From positions 31,372,001 through 31,436,000 of the forward strand of contig OZ231128.1 in the NCBI GenBank assembly GCA_965153355.1: DNA of 64,000 nucleotides. The letters are read 5' to 3'. Shown here piece after piece: positions 22,401 through 33,428 of this stretch (the stretch's first letter is position 1; each line of letters opens with the position of its first letter). The translations under genes and the position numbers were made by a program. The DNA is from Flaccisagitta enflata (taxonomy: Eukaryota > Chaetognatha > Sagittoidea > Aphragmophora). A model generated the notes under the pieces. It did not search any database, was not told the origin of the DNA, and was given only the letters and a program-made list of their open reading frames with translations.

Positions 22401-24622
22401 TCAACTTGTAGAGGATGTCACCATTTCCTGTTGCTTGCCGCTGCTGGAAGTGGTCGTTGCTCCCTTGTCCGGCGTTTTCTTGATGCAACACAGCAATCTC
22501 AACAAGCCGAAGAACTCATGACGAAACTGTTCGCCTATGAGATGTGAAGGTTTTCGAATTTTCCAAATTAAAGGCGATATGTAAGGTCAAGGTGGAAATC
22601 TGAAAGATTAAGGATAATGTTTGCAATTCTCCAAACGGAAGCTACCTAGTCAACTGGCATGTACCTGAGAGGCAGTAAAGGATGATGTTGATGCCGTGGT
22701 TGGTTTGACAGGCCATCATAGATGCAAAGAATTCCGGCGGAGGTCGCCCGGCGTTGATTTTGTTCATGGCCACTTGAGTTCGGATGAGTGTGTTGCAGAA
22801 TTCCAAGACCACGTATACGATACTCACGACGGAAACTGTCACTGCAATGCGCCGCACGCGCTGAGCACTCTTGTCGGAACTCGACAGCGGACTAAAAACA
22901 ATTTTGTTTAAAATGAGACTAGCGTTAGCTCGATCCTGAAGGATTGTCTCTACAGACCGTGCCAAACGTTGATATGAATAATGTTGTAATTAGGGATGTG
23001 GAAGCGGTCGATTTTCAAGCCGCTTCCACCGCTTCCGCTTCCGCTTCCGCTTCCAATTTACAGTTCAAATACTAGTAGCTATCCCATCCTCCAAATTGGA
23101 AGCGGTCAATCGCTTCCACATCCCTAGTTGTAATGGTATCTTATTGACTAATAGAGCAATTACTGTGCATTTGGTTAAGGGGCTGATTGTTACATTTTGA
23201 TCGATGTATAAATATTGATTTCATTAGCTTGAATTGATCTTGAAGAATTGTTTTTAGCCAAAAGGTTACTCAAAACTATCTCAATCAACAGGGAGCCTAC
23301 AGTGTTTAGTATTGCAGTGGGTTTTAGGAAGAAGGTCACCCACCTGATTTTAGCTCTTTTGATGGACGCAGACAAAAGGCTCCTTATAATTGCAATGTTG
23401 CAACCGACTATGACAAGCATTGGCAGGTAAAAGAAAATCGCCACGGTGAGCCAAGGATATACTTTTTCGTTGGCATATTTAAGCCGTTCGACTGCGAAGC
23501 AATCATTCTGACAGTGCAAAGTCAAGAAAAACGATTTAAAATTGTGAATCTCAACGCGATCTTGATAGAAGTCGCGATACTCTCGATACCGGGTACTCAT
23601 GCTAACCATCATAACTATCCTTAAAATTTCTTGTATTGTATTGGTATTTCTGGTATTGTATTGTCACCCGGGATCTATATTCGCATTCATCTATCGAGAA
23701 ATCCCATTTTATTGGTTTATGTTGATGTCTCATTTTACTTATCCCCCACTATCTTAAGCATGGATGAGTACTACTGTACCTTGACGGGATCGTAATCGAG
23801 GAAGAACAGTGACGGAATGTGGAAAGCTAGGACAACAAATACGAGCGTGCCAACGAAAAAAAATCCCGAACGCTGTTTCCCAAAACCGAATGATGATGCC
23901 CATAGAGGATGTGAGATCAAAATTGCACGTTCGAAAGTCAGACCTGTAGATTTAAGAGCAAAATATCGTAGCTGATATGAACGCGGAGACAAAGCTCATG
24001 CTTATGTCACAGTGCAAACGAAGGCAAAAATTAGACAACCAGTCAACCATATATATTCATAACCTGCTCTACTTTTAAATTGTAAAAAATCAAAGTATAT
24101 TTTGTTTTTTTTTAGTTTTCTCATTTTTTTACAAAATGCTTAAAAAAAAACAAACCAAGAAACGGGGCTATGAAAGTTGATACAATTATCTCCTGACATA
24201 CCTGAAAGTTGATACAATTTTCTCCTGACATACCAGCGATAAGCCAATTTGCCTGTGCCTCGGGGTACATAAGAAAAAATGGTCGAGTTACGCAGTACCA
24301 GTGTGACGTGAAGTAATAAGTGAGCAACAGAAAAGCCTGCGCCCACAAAACCATTGAGTCGGCGATAGCGAGAGCTGCCAAAAACACACTGAAGGAGCTT
24401 CCTCGTACTTTTGGTCTCAGAGCCACGGCCAGTGAAAGCATGTTACCTACAGATCAGAAAAGGCATCACGTCAGAGTAGGGTCAGACAAGTAGAGTTCCA
24501 TCGTCGAGTTTACTGTCAGTTCCGAAAGGAACCTTACCAATGGTGCCAAGCGCCGCCATGAAAGTCCCATATCCGGAGAAATGGGCGAGGTCAGTCAACG
24601 TTTCTGTTGAGTTAGGATCCAT
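22401..24622 (-). CDS. FMRFamide-receptor-like neuropeptide GPCR, 6 exons
   Basis: Minus-strand exons: 24622-24538, 24446-24234, 23943-23780, about 23579-23344, 22891-22665 and 22534-22401, about 352 aa. The N-terminus MDPNSTETL has an N-glycosylation site. TM1 ends GNMLSLAVAL. TM2 has FLAALAIADSMVLW. TM3 runs from WYC (disulphide Cys) to GLTFERAILISHPLW, with FER where rhodopsin-class receptors usually have DRY. TM5 is YPWLTVAIFFYLPMLVIVGC. TM6 is VRRIAVTVSVVSIVYVVLEF. TM7 is MMACQTNHGINIILYCLSG, a diverged NPxxY typical of FMRFamide-type receptors. The short cytoplasmic tail has cysteines (LLCCIKK). The 5' edge of exon 4 is unsure: the open frame runs to 23631 but the better upstream AG sites are out of phase. 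The likely ligand is a peptide; which one cannot be told. Confidence 0.8.
22991..23126. mobile_element. 136-bp hAT-type MITE
   Basis: Terminal inverted repeats TAGGGATGTGGAAGCG and CGCTTCCACATCCCTA are flanked by a perfect 8-bp duplication GTTGTAAT (22983-22990 and 23127-23134). The interior has CCGCTT repeats. It sits in a GPCR intron. Confidence 0.92.
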
Positions 24623-25007
24623 GATGACAAATGTCACGCAGAATTTCTTTTGACGAATTTTCTTCTGCCATTGCTTCTTGGTCTTATATACTATTCCCCG
24701 CACCCCGTATCACTTTTCGGGAGCTTTGAAATTGTCTCGAGGCGATCAAGTATCGCGATATCGAGGGATACCATCGTGACGATTGACCAGGATTTTTGTA
24801 GATTTACAGATCGGTCCGGGCGGGAAATCCGGTCTAAGGGTTTGATCACTCGTATCAAACGGATAAGGTTTGTTTATCTAATATAATTCTAGGGGTGGTG
24901 TCATTTGTCGATTGATAATTTGATACCAAGCTTCAATTTCGTTTCAACTCTGAGAAGTACATTCCGATCTCATGCCGCTTCCTGCCCGCGCCAGATGGTC
25001 GCTTCCC
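24623..25007. other. upstream region of the GPCR gene
   Basis: This is the promoter side of the minus-strand GPCR. No repeat or further exon was recognised. Confidence 0.4.
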
Positions 25008-28000
25008 TCACATGCATATCTTCAGCTAGCATGTAAAAAAAAAAATCTTTGAGGGTGGCAAAAAAAGTGATTTCTATGTAAAATTGCATCAGGAATCCAT
25101 TTTTGATGTTTTTAGGGCCCTACGAGGGGGCCCCTAGAAACGCACCAAAAAAAACAGCCAAAAATAGCCTATTTTGGCTATTTTTGTTGAAAATTTTTTG
25201 CTTAATGAGACCCCAACCCCCAAATTTTTTTGGTGGTAATACTTCTTGATGTAAGAGACTGAAAAAAAAAAATGATCATCATGGTAAGTGATGGTTGGGG
25301 TACCTAAAAAGGCCCAAAAAGGGCCCGTAAAACATAAAAATATCACTTTTTTATTCATTGCGCGTCTAAAAATGCTTGGATTCCTACAAAATTTGAAATG
25401 GAACTTCTCATTTTATGCAACAAGCTTCCTGCAAAGTTTTGTGGCCACTTTTGAACAGCTTCATGTTGAAATTATGCTAAAAAAAACAAAATTCGACCAA
25501 AAAAAAACCAATTTTTGAGTTTTCTTACATGAAAACACTATTTCAAGGTCCCTGAATCCAATTTTTTTTTTGAAAATGGTTAGTCATGCATCTTGGGAGA
25601 TCCCAGAAAAAATTTCAGCAGATATTTCCAAAAAATGGCCGAGTTATTACGGTTCAAAATGACCTGGTAAATGAAAAAAAACACAATTTTGTAACTTCAA
25701 GGCTGTAGTACTGAAAAATCATACTAAAAGTACCTGGAAAATAGACATATTAAAAAGAAAATGCATGGGGAATCCATTACTGGTGGTTTGGGGGCTCTAT
25801 AAGGGGGCCCCTGGAAACAACCCCCCAAAAAAAGCTAAAAATGACCTATTTTGGCTTTTTTTTGTAAAAATTTCTTGTTCAAAGAGACCCAATCCTTCCA
25901 AATTTTTTTGGGCTATACTTCTTGATGTAAGAGACTGATGGAAAGAGAATCATGATGGTAGGTGATGGTTGGGGTACCTAAAAAGGCCCAAAAAGGGCCC
26001 GTAAAACATAAAGATATCATTTTTTTATTCACTGCGCGTCCGAAAATGCTTGGATTCCTAAAAAATTTGAAATGGAAATTCTCATTTCATGTAAATAGCT
26101 TCCTGCAAAATTTTTTGGTCACTTTTGAACAGCTTCATGGTAAAATTATGCTCAAACAAAATTCGCCCCAAAAAGGGCCCCTAAAACCATTACTCTTGGG
26201 TCTGATATAGTGGGTTACAACTATACAGACACAAAGGAATCTCATAACAGGGGGAGGGATGAAAATGGAAAGAGGGCAGTGAGTGACAAGGGAGGGAGAG
26301 AGAGAGAGAGAAAGAGAGAAAGAGAGAAAGAGATAAATTTCTTTTTAACCAAATATAGCAAAAACAGGCCATTTATGGAAAGTCTTTTTTGTGCGTTTCT
26401 AGGGGCCCCCTTATAGGACCCTTAAACCATCTGAGATAGATTCACCATGCATTTTTAAATACATTTAACTTTTTTCCAGTTACTCTTTGTAGAATTTTTC
26501 ATGCAAACAGCCTCTTTACTTTTTTCATTAACCAGGTCATTCTAAACAGTACTAGCATTTTCTAAAAATATCTGCTTAAATTTTTTCTGGGACCTTTTAA
26601 GATACATGAGAAACCATTTAGAAAAAACAAGGCCAACACCTATAAGTCGCGTGCGAGACATAGATAACTTATGATGACTCAAATTGACTTAAAATGACTT
26701 AAGATGACTGAAAATAACTTAAAAAGACATAAAATGATGATAAATGACTTATACGACTAAATTGACCAAATTGACATAAGCGACTTGATATAATGTAAAA
26801 TGACTCAAAATGACTTACAATGACTTACGATAACTTAGAATGACTTAGAATGACTAAAAATGGCCTAAAATGACTAAGAATAACTAAAAGTAATAAAAAG
26901 AATGTTTGACCAACGGACTGACGGACGGACAGAGGGACGGACAAAGCGGGTTGTAGAGTCGCGTGCACGCGACAAAAATTGGATTCCATGACCTTGAAAT
27001 AGTGTCTACATGTGAGAAAACTAAAAAATTGGCTTATTTTGGGGCGAATTTTGTTTTTTTGAGTATAATTTTACCATGAATCTGTTCAAAAGCTTTTTAC
27101 ATAAAATGAGAATCTCCATTTCAAATTTTTTTGGAATCCAAGCATTTTTGGACGCGCAGTGAATAAAAAAATGATATCTTTGTTTTACGGGCCCCTTTCG
27201 GGCCTTTTTAGGTACCCCAACCATCATCTACCATCATGATTCTCTTTCCATCAGTCTCTTACATCAAGAAGTATAGCCCAAACAAATTTGGAAGGATTGG
27301 GTCTCTTTAAACAAGACAATTTCTCAAAAAATAGCCAAAATAGGCCATTTTTAGCTTTTTTTTGGGGTGTGTTTCCAGGGGCCCCCTTGTAGAGCCCCCA
27401 AACCACCAGTAATGAATTCCCCATGCATTTTCTTTTTAATTTGTCTATTTTCCAGGTACTTTTAGTATAATTTTTCAGTTCTACAGCCTTGAAGTTACAA
27501 AATTGTGTTTTTTTTCATTTACCAGGTCATTTTGAACCGTAATAACTCGGCCATTTTTTGGAAATATCTGCTGAAATTTTTTCTGGGATCTCTCAAGATG
27601 CATGACTAACCATTTTCAAAAAAAAATTGGATTCAGGGACCTTGAAATAGTGTTTTCATATAAGAATACTCAAAAATTGGTTTTTTTTGGCCGAATTTTG
27701 TTTTTTGGAGCATAATTTCAACATGAAGCTGTTCAATAGTGGCCACAAAACTTTGCAGGAAGATTGTTGCATAAAATGAGAAGTTCCATTTCAAATTTTG
27801 TAGAAATCCAAGCATTTTTAGACGCGCAATGAATAAAAAAGTGATATTTCTATGTTTTACGGGCCCTTTTTGGGCCTTTTTAGGTACCCCAACCATCACT
27901 TACCATCATGATCATTTTTTTTTAGTCTCTTACATCAAGAAGTATTACCACCAAAAAAATTTGGGGGTTGGGGTCTGATAAAGCAAAAGATTTTCAACAA

Positions 28001-28195
28001 AAATAGCCAAAATAGGCTATTTTTGGCTGTTTTTTTTGGTGCGTTTCTAAGGGCCCCCTCGTAGGGCCCTAAAAACATCAAAAATGGAATCCTGATGCAA
28101 TTTTACATAGAAATCACTTTTTTTTTGCCACCCTCAACAATTTTTTTTTTCTTACAAGAAATAACGCAGCTAGCTGAAGATATGCATGTGAGGGG
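25008..28195. repeat. 3.2-kb imperfect palindrome (large foldback element)
   Basis: Outer ends are CCTCACATGCATATCTTCAG on the left and its reverse complement on the right. Each arm (about 25008-26190 and 26980-28195) carries two related blocks, with matching text such as GGTTGGGGTACCTAAAAAGG, TGCTTGGATTCCTA and TACTTCTTGATGTAAGAGAC. A further diverged block in right-arm orientation lies at about 26390-26625. The arms contain no convincing coding region. The centre holds a GAGA-rich patch and an R1 insertion (26626-26978). Confidence 0.88.
26626..26978 (+). mobile_element. R1-family repeat with clear insertion boundaries
   Basis: It runs from CAAGGCCAACACCTATAAGT, through dispersed AAAATGACTT units and GGACGGACAGAGGGACGGAC, to AGAGTCGCGTGCACGCGAC. 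The unoccupied equivalent site at about 27608-27640 is an uninterrupted A run, which shows that the element inserted into poly(A). Confidence 0.8.
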
Positions 28196-29187
28196 CTTAG
28201 TGTGTCTCTCTTTCCAAATCCTACAAGGGCGGAGCATGCGATGGCATTGGTTCTTCATAACCTCAGGGCAGATGAGGAATCAAGGGTTGAGACACTTCGT
28301 TGTTTTTCCCTAACTCAATGAAGATTTTTAGTCGAGCGCTACGCGACCCTGTACCCTGCATTGATGGTCCGTCGGTCGGTTGTTTACCCTCATTGGCGTT
28401 TGAGGTATTTGGCCTCAAAAACCGGGCCCAAAGGCCCTTTGACTTCCCTCAGAGCCCCTACCCAACCCACTCAACAATTCTCTAGTAAGCCAGCAGTCAT
28501 TCTATTTAAAGACATGTGCATGGCTTGGCATGCCTGAGTAAGACCGATTGACTCTTACTTGTACATCCTTTCTACGTTATTCGAACATGTTATATTCCCA
28601 CTAGTGAAACGTAACGTTGCCTTTGTCTATGCCTATGGGCGAATCGACGTCACCATTTAAACCGTTGGGGTTCCTCATCATGTAGCATCCTTTACTACGG
28701 CCCAAGGAAAGGGCTTACAAAAGAAAGAAAAGAAAAGGGTGACAGAGAAACTTAACCCACGGAAATACAAGGATTTACAAAAGGGTTCCGGGAGAGAAGA
28801 GAAAGGGGGAGAGACACGCACACCGGCAGAGAGACGCACATTAAAAGACAGAAAAAACGGTGGAGGGTGACAACCAGAAAGAAATGAAGCTGGTAAAGGA
28901 ATAAGCAGAGAAAGAGACAGAGGGAGAAAGAGAGAGGGGTAGAGGAAGGAACGGAGAGAGAGATGGGGGGGGGAATCGAGGATGCCGTTAACTGTGTTTT
29001 ACATACTTTTGGAGAACCTGTAAAGTTGTTAATGAAAAGTGGGACTCCTTCCATCAATTGCATTTAATAAACTGTCTTCATCCTACTTAGTGTTTCCAGC
29101 ATATTCTAGTTTCTCTAATTCTCAACCCTATTCCTGTATGATTTGGATTTTGCTTGCGCTTGTTTCTTCTCTTATTTGTTCTGGATT

Positions 29188-29190
<3 letters not shown>
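28196..29190. other. intergenic region
   Basis: An R1-tail-like GTCCGTCGGTCGG fragment lies near 28366. The rest includes purine-rich GAGAGAGA/GGGAGA sequence at 28780-28980. No gene was seen. Confidence 0.4.
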
Positions 29191-29277
<87 letters not shown>

Positions 29278-29396
29278 TTCTTTTGCTATCGCAACCCCAC
29301 CCCAGTTGATTTGCTGCGCCGTCACGCAAGGATAGCCCTGAGGCTCGTGCTGATGCAGCGTCTCTTGGATTAGCGATATATTCTGTTCATCAAAGC

Positions 29397-29481
<85 letters not shown>
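29191..29481. repeat. two long (CT)n microsatellites
   Basis: CT tracts at 29191-29274 and 29398-29481 are separated by about 120 bp of unique sequence. Confidence 0.98.
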
Positions 29482-29486
<5 letters not shown>

Positions 29487-30537
29487 GCAATCCCCTCGGT
29501 TGTCATGTGGAACCAACAGCGATTCTTGAGTCACGCACACGGCTAACGACCGACGCTGATGCTCCCCACTGGCTTCTAGACGAGACTTCTTCTCTGCCAT
29601 TGGTTGAATCTCTTTTTGAAGGAGGTGGTGGTTGAGATTCTCATTTTTTATGACGAATCGCTACTTGGGAGAGCAAGAGCGACGCATCTAAGAAAAACCA
29701 AGGAATTTTCGTATTGACTACGAAATAAAACAATTCCATTTCACTAAATTCAATATCGCGACTTAAATTTTTGGACAAATTTGTTATTTATCAATTTATG
29801 TAAACCCATGAATCATCAAGTCATTTCCCTTTGTTTGATATAAACTATTCTCTCTCACTGTGAAGAATATTCATTGCTCGACCACTGCGAAGCTTTTTTT
29901 TTTCCATTCCTCTCATCGTCGAGAGCTGCCTCTCCGAGAGAGATCTGCAGCCGGCCATCTGTTCAAACATAATAAGGGGCAGAACAAGTCGGCAGATTTT
30001 CATGTACGTAGATATTACCAACTCTTTCTATATCTCCACCTTTTGCTCCTACGTTGCCTTTTGAAATCTAAAAATTTATTTCACCATTCAACAGAAATTG
30101 GAGAAACGAAAAATTTCCACAGAAAAACAAAGACTATCATCTCATATCATTGTCAAACTCACCTTTACTTAAGTTAAAACATGTACTTGTAGACGTAAAA
30201 AGGAGCATTTCGAAAAAAAGTTTAAAAAAAGATTAACTATCGTCTTTCCAGCTCTCTCCACCCGAGAAATAATATCATCTGATTTCTAAAACGGGTTGCA
30301 AACTCTGAAAAGTAAACCCACCAGCCACGTCATCCTCATCTGCCTCCTCTTCATCAGCAGTTGATCTCACTCGTCATCCCTCTAAGAGGAAATAAACAAC
30401 TTGAAGACGTCTATCTATGAATTGAAAATAAAATCTACACATAACCAGCCAAAAAAAAAAATTGTTGTAAATTTCAAGAGACAAAACTGTACGAAGCCCA
30501 CAAAAACAAACAAAACTGCAAAATTGATAACGTTTGC
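29482..30537 (+). other. 5' region of brat
   Basis: This is presumed promoter and 5' UTR. No coding exon was recognised, though an upstream 5' UTR exon cannot be excluded. Confidence 0.4.
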
Positions 30538-30570
30538 ATGCCATCCATCGGAAGCCTTCATCGACGATGA
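30538..30570 (+). promoter_or_regulatory. uORF overlapping the brat start codon
   Basis: A 10-codon uORF (MPSIGSLHRR) ends with TGA at 30568-30570. That stop overlaps the proposed brat ATG at 30567 as ATGA, a layout that could couple termination to re-initiation. Confidence 0.6.
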
Positions 30571-33428
30571 CGACTTCGCCGCTCACCTCCTTTTGTCCTT
30601 CTCCGAGTTTATCCCAAAGAAATGGATTAGAAAATTGTTTGCAAGATCCATTATTCGCCATCGCGCGCGACTCTCCCGCCACCTCCCTCGCGCTTCAGGA
30701 TCTGTTGGAGTCAGCCGCCTCCACCGCCGTCTCCACCACCGCCTCGGTGCTTCTCGGCTCTAGCTTGGGCAAGTGCCTTATCTGCGGAGCCGGTGGCAAC
30801 ACCGATGGATCCTCCACCACCAACGAGTCCAACACCTTGATCAAAGTGTTGGCTTGTTGCCACTGCTTTTGCATCAAGTGTCTGGAGAGTGAGGGAATTC
30901 GCGGAGCTAATGATAAAGTCACCTGCCCTCAATGCCATAAAGTTTCGTCCATGGCATCGACCAATGGAGGAGGAGGAGGCGGCATCTCTTCCACCACGCA
31001 GGTGCCGACGACGGTTGGTTCCCTCTTCGGCGGTGGCACCGGTTTAGACAGTCCTTTTATCACCACTTCCGTGAGCGCCGCTTCGGATTCCTCTCCAACC
31101 GCTCCCGCATCACCCAGTGGTCCATTCTGCCAAGGGTGCAAGAGCAAAGAGCACTCTGCGGTGGCTCGTTGTCACGATTGCACCAACTACCTGTGCCCGA
31201 ATTGTGTTATGGCGCATCAGTTCATGCATTGTTTCGAAGGCCATCGGGTGGTCGCGCTCAACAATGGAGAGAGCGTACCAAGCAACAACGGCGGCTTGGA
31301 CGAATCGCTCCTAACCTCCATCGTCGCTTCTGTCGACCGACAACTCGTTGGCGGGTCATGCTCGCCGCCATTCTCCAACAATCAATCCAGTCCCAATGGC
31401 AGCATCGGATCGCATTCATCGGGATGCTTGGATCCTACCCAACTGGTGTCCAACATTCAATCGGAGACCAGTTTGGCACCCGGGGGACCCGTGGCCGGAA
31501 AGATGAATGGAATTTCCCCACCTTCCGAATTACCAACGGGGAAAGTCTTCAATTGCCCGAAACACAAGGGCGAAGGGTTGAAGTACTTTTGCTTCACTTG
31601 CGACTATCCTATCTGCAAGGAATGCGTCAACACCGACCACGGCAAAGGCCACGAGTACAATCTGTTGCACGAAGTCGGCGCCCGCGAAATTGAGCGCATC
31701 GTCGGCATTGTGGAAGAGGCCAAAGGGAAAGCCAGCGACTTGAGGGGATGCATCAAAAGCGTCGAACACGCGTCTTCTCGTCTCCAGCTTACTTACCAAA
31801 AGGCACAAAACGATATCAACGAAACCCACACGTTTTATAAAAGTATGTTGGACGAGCGTAAATTGGAAGCCCTCAAGGAGCTGGACTCGATTCTCGACTC
31901 GCGCCAAGTGTCATTTTCATCGGCCGCGCAGAAAATGCAAGAGGCGTCTGACAAACTTTTTCAAACCACGGATTTCATGGAGAGGCTCCTCAAGCATTCC
32001 TCGATGGAGGAAATCCTTCTCTTCAAGAAAACCCTGACGTCTCGATTGTACACGCTACTCAAGGCTTCCAACGACGTCTCCTTACCGGCCAACACGGACA
32101 TTGAATTCGTCTCCAATTTCCAGGCCATCCAAATCGCGATTCGCAATACTTACGGTTATTTACGTCAGGGGCCGGAATCGCATCCAAATAACAAACAAGC
32201 CTTCGCCGCGGCGCAGATGGGCAACTTGGGAATGGTCGCTTCGCACGGGATGAATACCGCCCATCAGATGAATGGCGTCAATGGGAGGTCCCCAGGCCAA
32301 AACGGAGGATTGATGCCGTCCGATATTCAACAAGGCCGAGCCGCGGCGGCGGCGTTAGCCATTCTTAATGGAACCGCCGGTTCCACTTTTAATGGGCAAA
32401 TGCTAGGCGATCCCCAGAACGCAGGATTCGGCGACGCTGCCTATGAAAAGTGGTCAGCCGCGGGCGCAGAACTGGGGATGGTCAATCCCGGCGACTTAAT
32501 CCATCAGCTGCAGGCCGGCGCCACGGATCAAATCGTGGACTTAACCTCCAAATTGATCTCCGCCAACATCTATCCACCAAAGAGCCAAATTAAGCGTCAG
32601 AAGATGATTTACCACTGCAAATTCGGCGAATTTGGAGTGATGGAGGGTCAATTCACGGAGCCCAGCGGCGTCGCCGTCAACGCGCAGAATGACATCGTCG
32701 TCGCCGATACCAACAATCATCGCATCCAAATCTTTGACAAAGAAGGTCGCTTCAAGTTCCAATTCGGCGAATGTGGAAAACGCGATGGTCAACTGCTGTA
32801 TCCCAATCGAGTGGCGGTAGTGAAACCATCGGGTGACATCATCGTCACCGAGAGATCGCCGACTCATCAGATCCAAATTTACAACCAATACGGGCAGTTT
32901 GTAAGAAAGTTTGGGGCTAACATCTTGCAACATCCCAGAGGAGTGACGGTCGATAACAAGGGACGCATCATCATCGTTGAGTGCAAAGTCATGCGCGTCA
33001 TCATTTTCGATCAAATGGGCAATGTCTTGAACAAGTTTGGATGTTCCAAGCATTTGGAGTTCCCCAACGGCGTCGTCGTTAACGATCGCCAGGAAATCTT
33101 CATTTCCGACAATCGCGCTCACTGCGTCAAAGTGTTTAATTACGAGGGGCAGTACCTTCGTCAGGTCGGAGGCGAGGGGATCACCAATTATCCCATCGGC
33201 GTGGGGATCAACGCGGCGGGAGAAATTCTCATCGCCGACAACCACAACAACTTCAATCTGACTATCTTTACCCAGGACGGCCAACTGGTGAACGCGCTGG
33301 AATCGAAAGTGAAGCACGCTCAGTGCTTCGATGTGGCACTCATGGATGACGGCACCATAGTTCTGGCTTCTAAGGACTATCGTATCTATCTGTACCGTTA
33401 CATTCAACTTCCAGGAATGGGACTCTGA
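30567..33428 (+). CDS. brat: Brat/NCL-1-type TRIM-NHL protein (RING, two B-boxes, coiled coil, NHL)
   Basis: This is a single open exon of 953 aa from ATG 30567. RING-like finger at about 70-123: CLIC, LACCHCFCIKC and CPQC. B-box 1 at about 188-226 (FCQGCKSKEHSAVARCHDC). B-box 2 at about 330-365 (NCPKHKGEGLKYFC). A coiled coil follows to about 480. A low-complexity Asn/Gly/Ala linker leads to YPPKSQIKRQKMIYHCKFGE, the start of a C-terminal six-bladed NHL propeller (about 678-950). Its blades (PSGVAVNAQNDIVVADTNNH, LQHPRGVTVDNKG, HLEFPNGVVVND) are close to fly Brat. Known role: a cytoplasmic translational repressor whose NHL domain binds RNA, acting with Pumilio/Nanos, in growth control and asymmetric division. 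Fly Brat lacks a RING; this one could be an E3 ligase. A 5' coding exon is possible but not needed. Confidence 0.95.
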   Translation: MTTSPLTSFCPSPSLSQRNGLENCLQDPLFAIARDSPATSLALQDLLESAASTAVSTTASVLLGSSLGKCLICGAGGNTDGSSTTNESNTLIKVLACCHCFCIKCLESEGIRGANDKVTCPQCHKVSSMASTNGGGGGGISSTTQVPTTVGSLFGGGTGLDSPFITTSVSAASDSSPTAPASPSGPFCQGCKSKEHSAVARCHDCTNYLCPNCVMAHQFMHCFEGHRVVALNNGESVPSNNGGLDESLLTSIVASVDRQLVGGSCSPPFSNNQSSPNGSIGSHSSGCLDPTQLVSNIQSETSLAPGGPVAGKMNGISPPSELPTGKVFNCPKHKGEGLKYFCFTCDYPICKECVNTDHGKGHEYNLLHEVGAREIERIVGIVEEAKGKASDLRGCIKSVEHASSRLQLTYQKAQNDINETHTFYKSMLDERKLEALKELDSILDSRQVSFSSAAQKMQEASDKLFQTTDFMERLLKHSSMEEILLFKKTLTSRLYTLLKASNDVSLPANTDIEFVSNFQAIQIAIRNTYGYLRQGPESHPNNKQAFAAAQMGNLGMVASHGMNTAHQMNGVNGRSPGQNGGLMPSDIQQGRAAAAALAILNGTAGSTFNGQMLGDPQNAGFGDAAYEKWSAAGAELGMVNPGDLIHQLQAGATDQIVDLTSKLISANIYPPKSQIKRQKMIYHCKFGEFGVMEGQFTEPSGVAVNAQNDIVVADTNNHRIQIFDKEGRFKFQFGECGKRDGQLLYPNRVAVVKPSGDIIVTERSPTHQIQIYNQYGQFVRKFGANILQHPRGVTVDNKGRIIIVECKVMRVIIFDQMGNVLNKFGCSKHLEFPNGVVVNDRQEIFISDNRAHCVKVFNYEGQYLRQVGGEGITNYPIGVGINAAGEILIADNHNNFNLTIFTQDGQLVNALESKVKHAQCFDVALMDDGTIVLASKDYRIYLYRYIQLPGMGL

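Noticed and set aside
29087-29490. Arg-Glu and Ser-Leu dipeptide ORFs, also at 38354-38869, 39805-40026 and 58876-59187
   Set aside because: They are (CT)n/(GA)n microsatellite translations.
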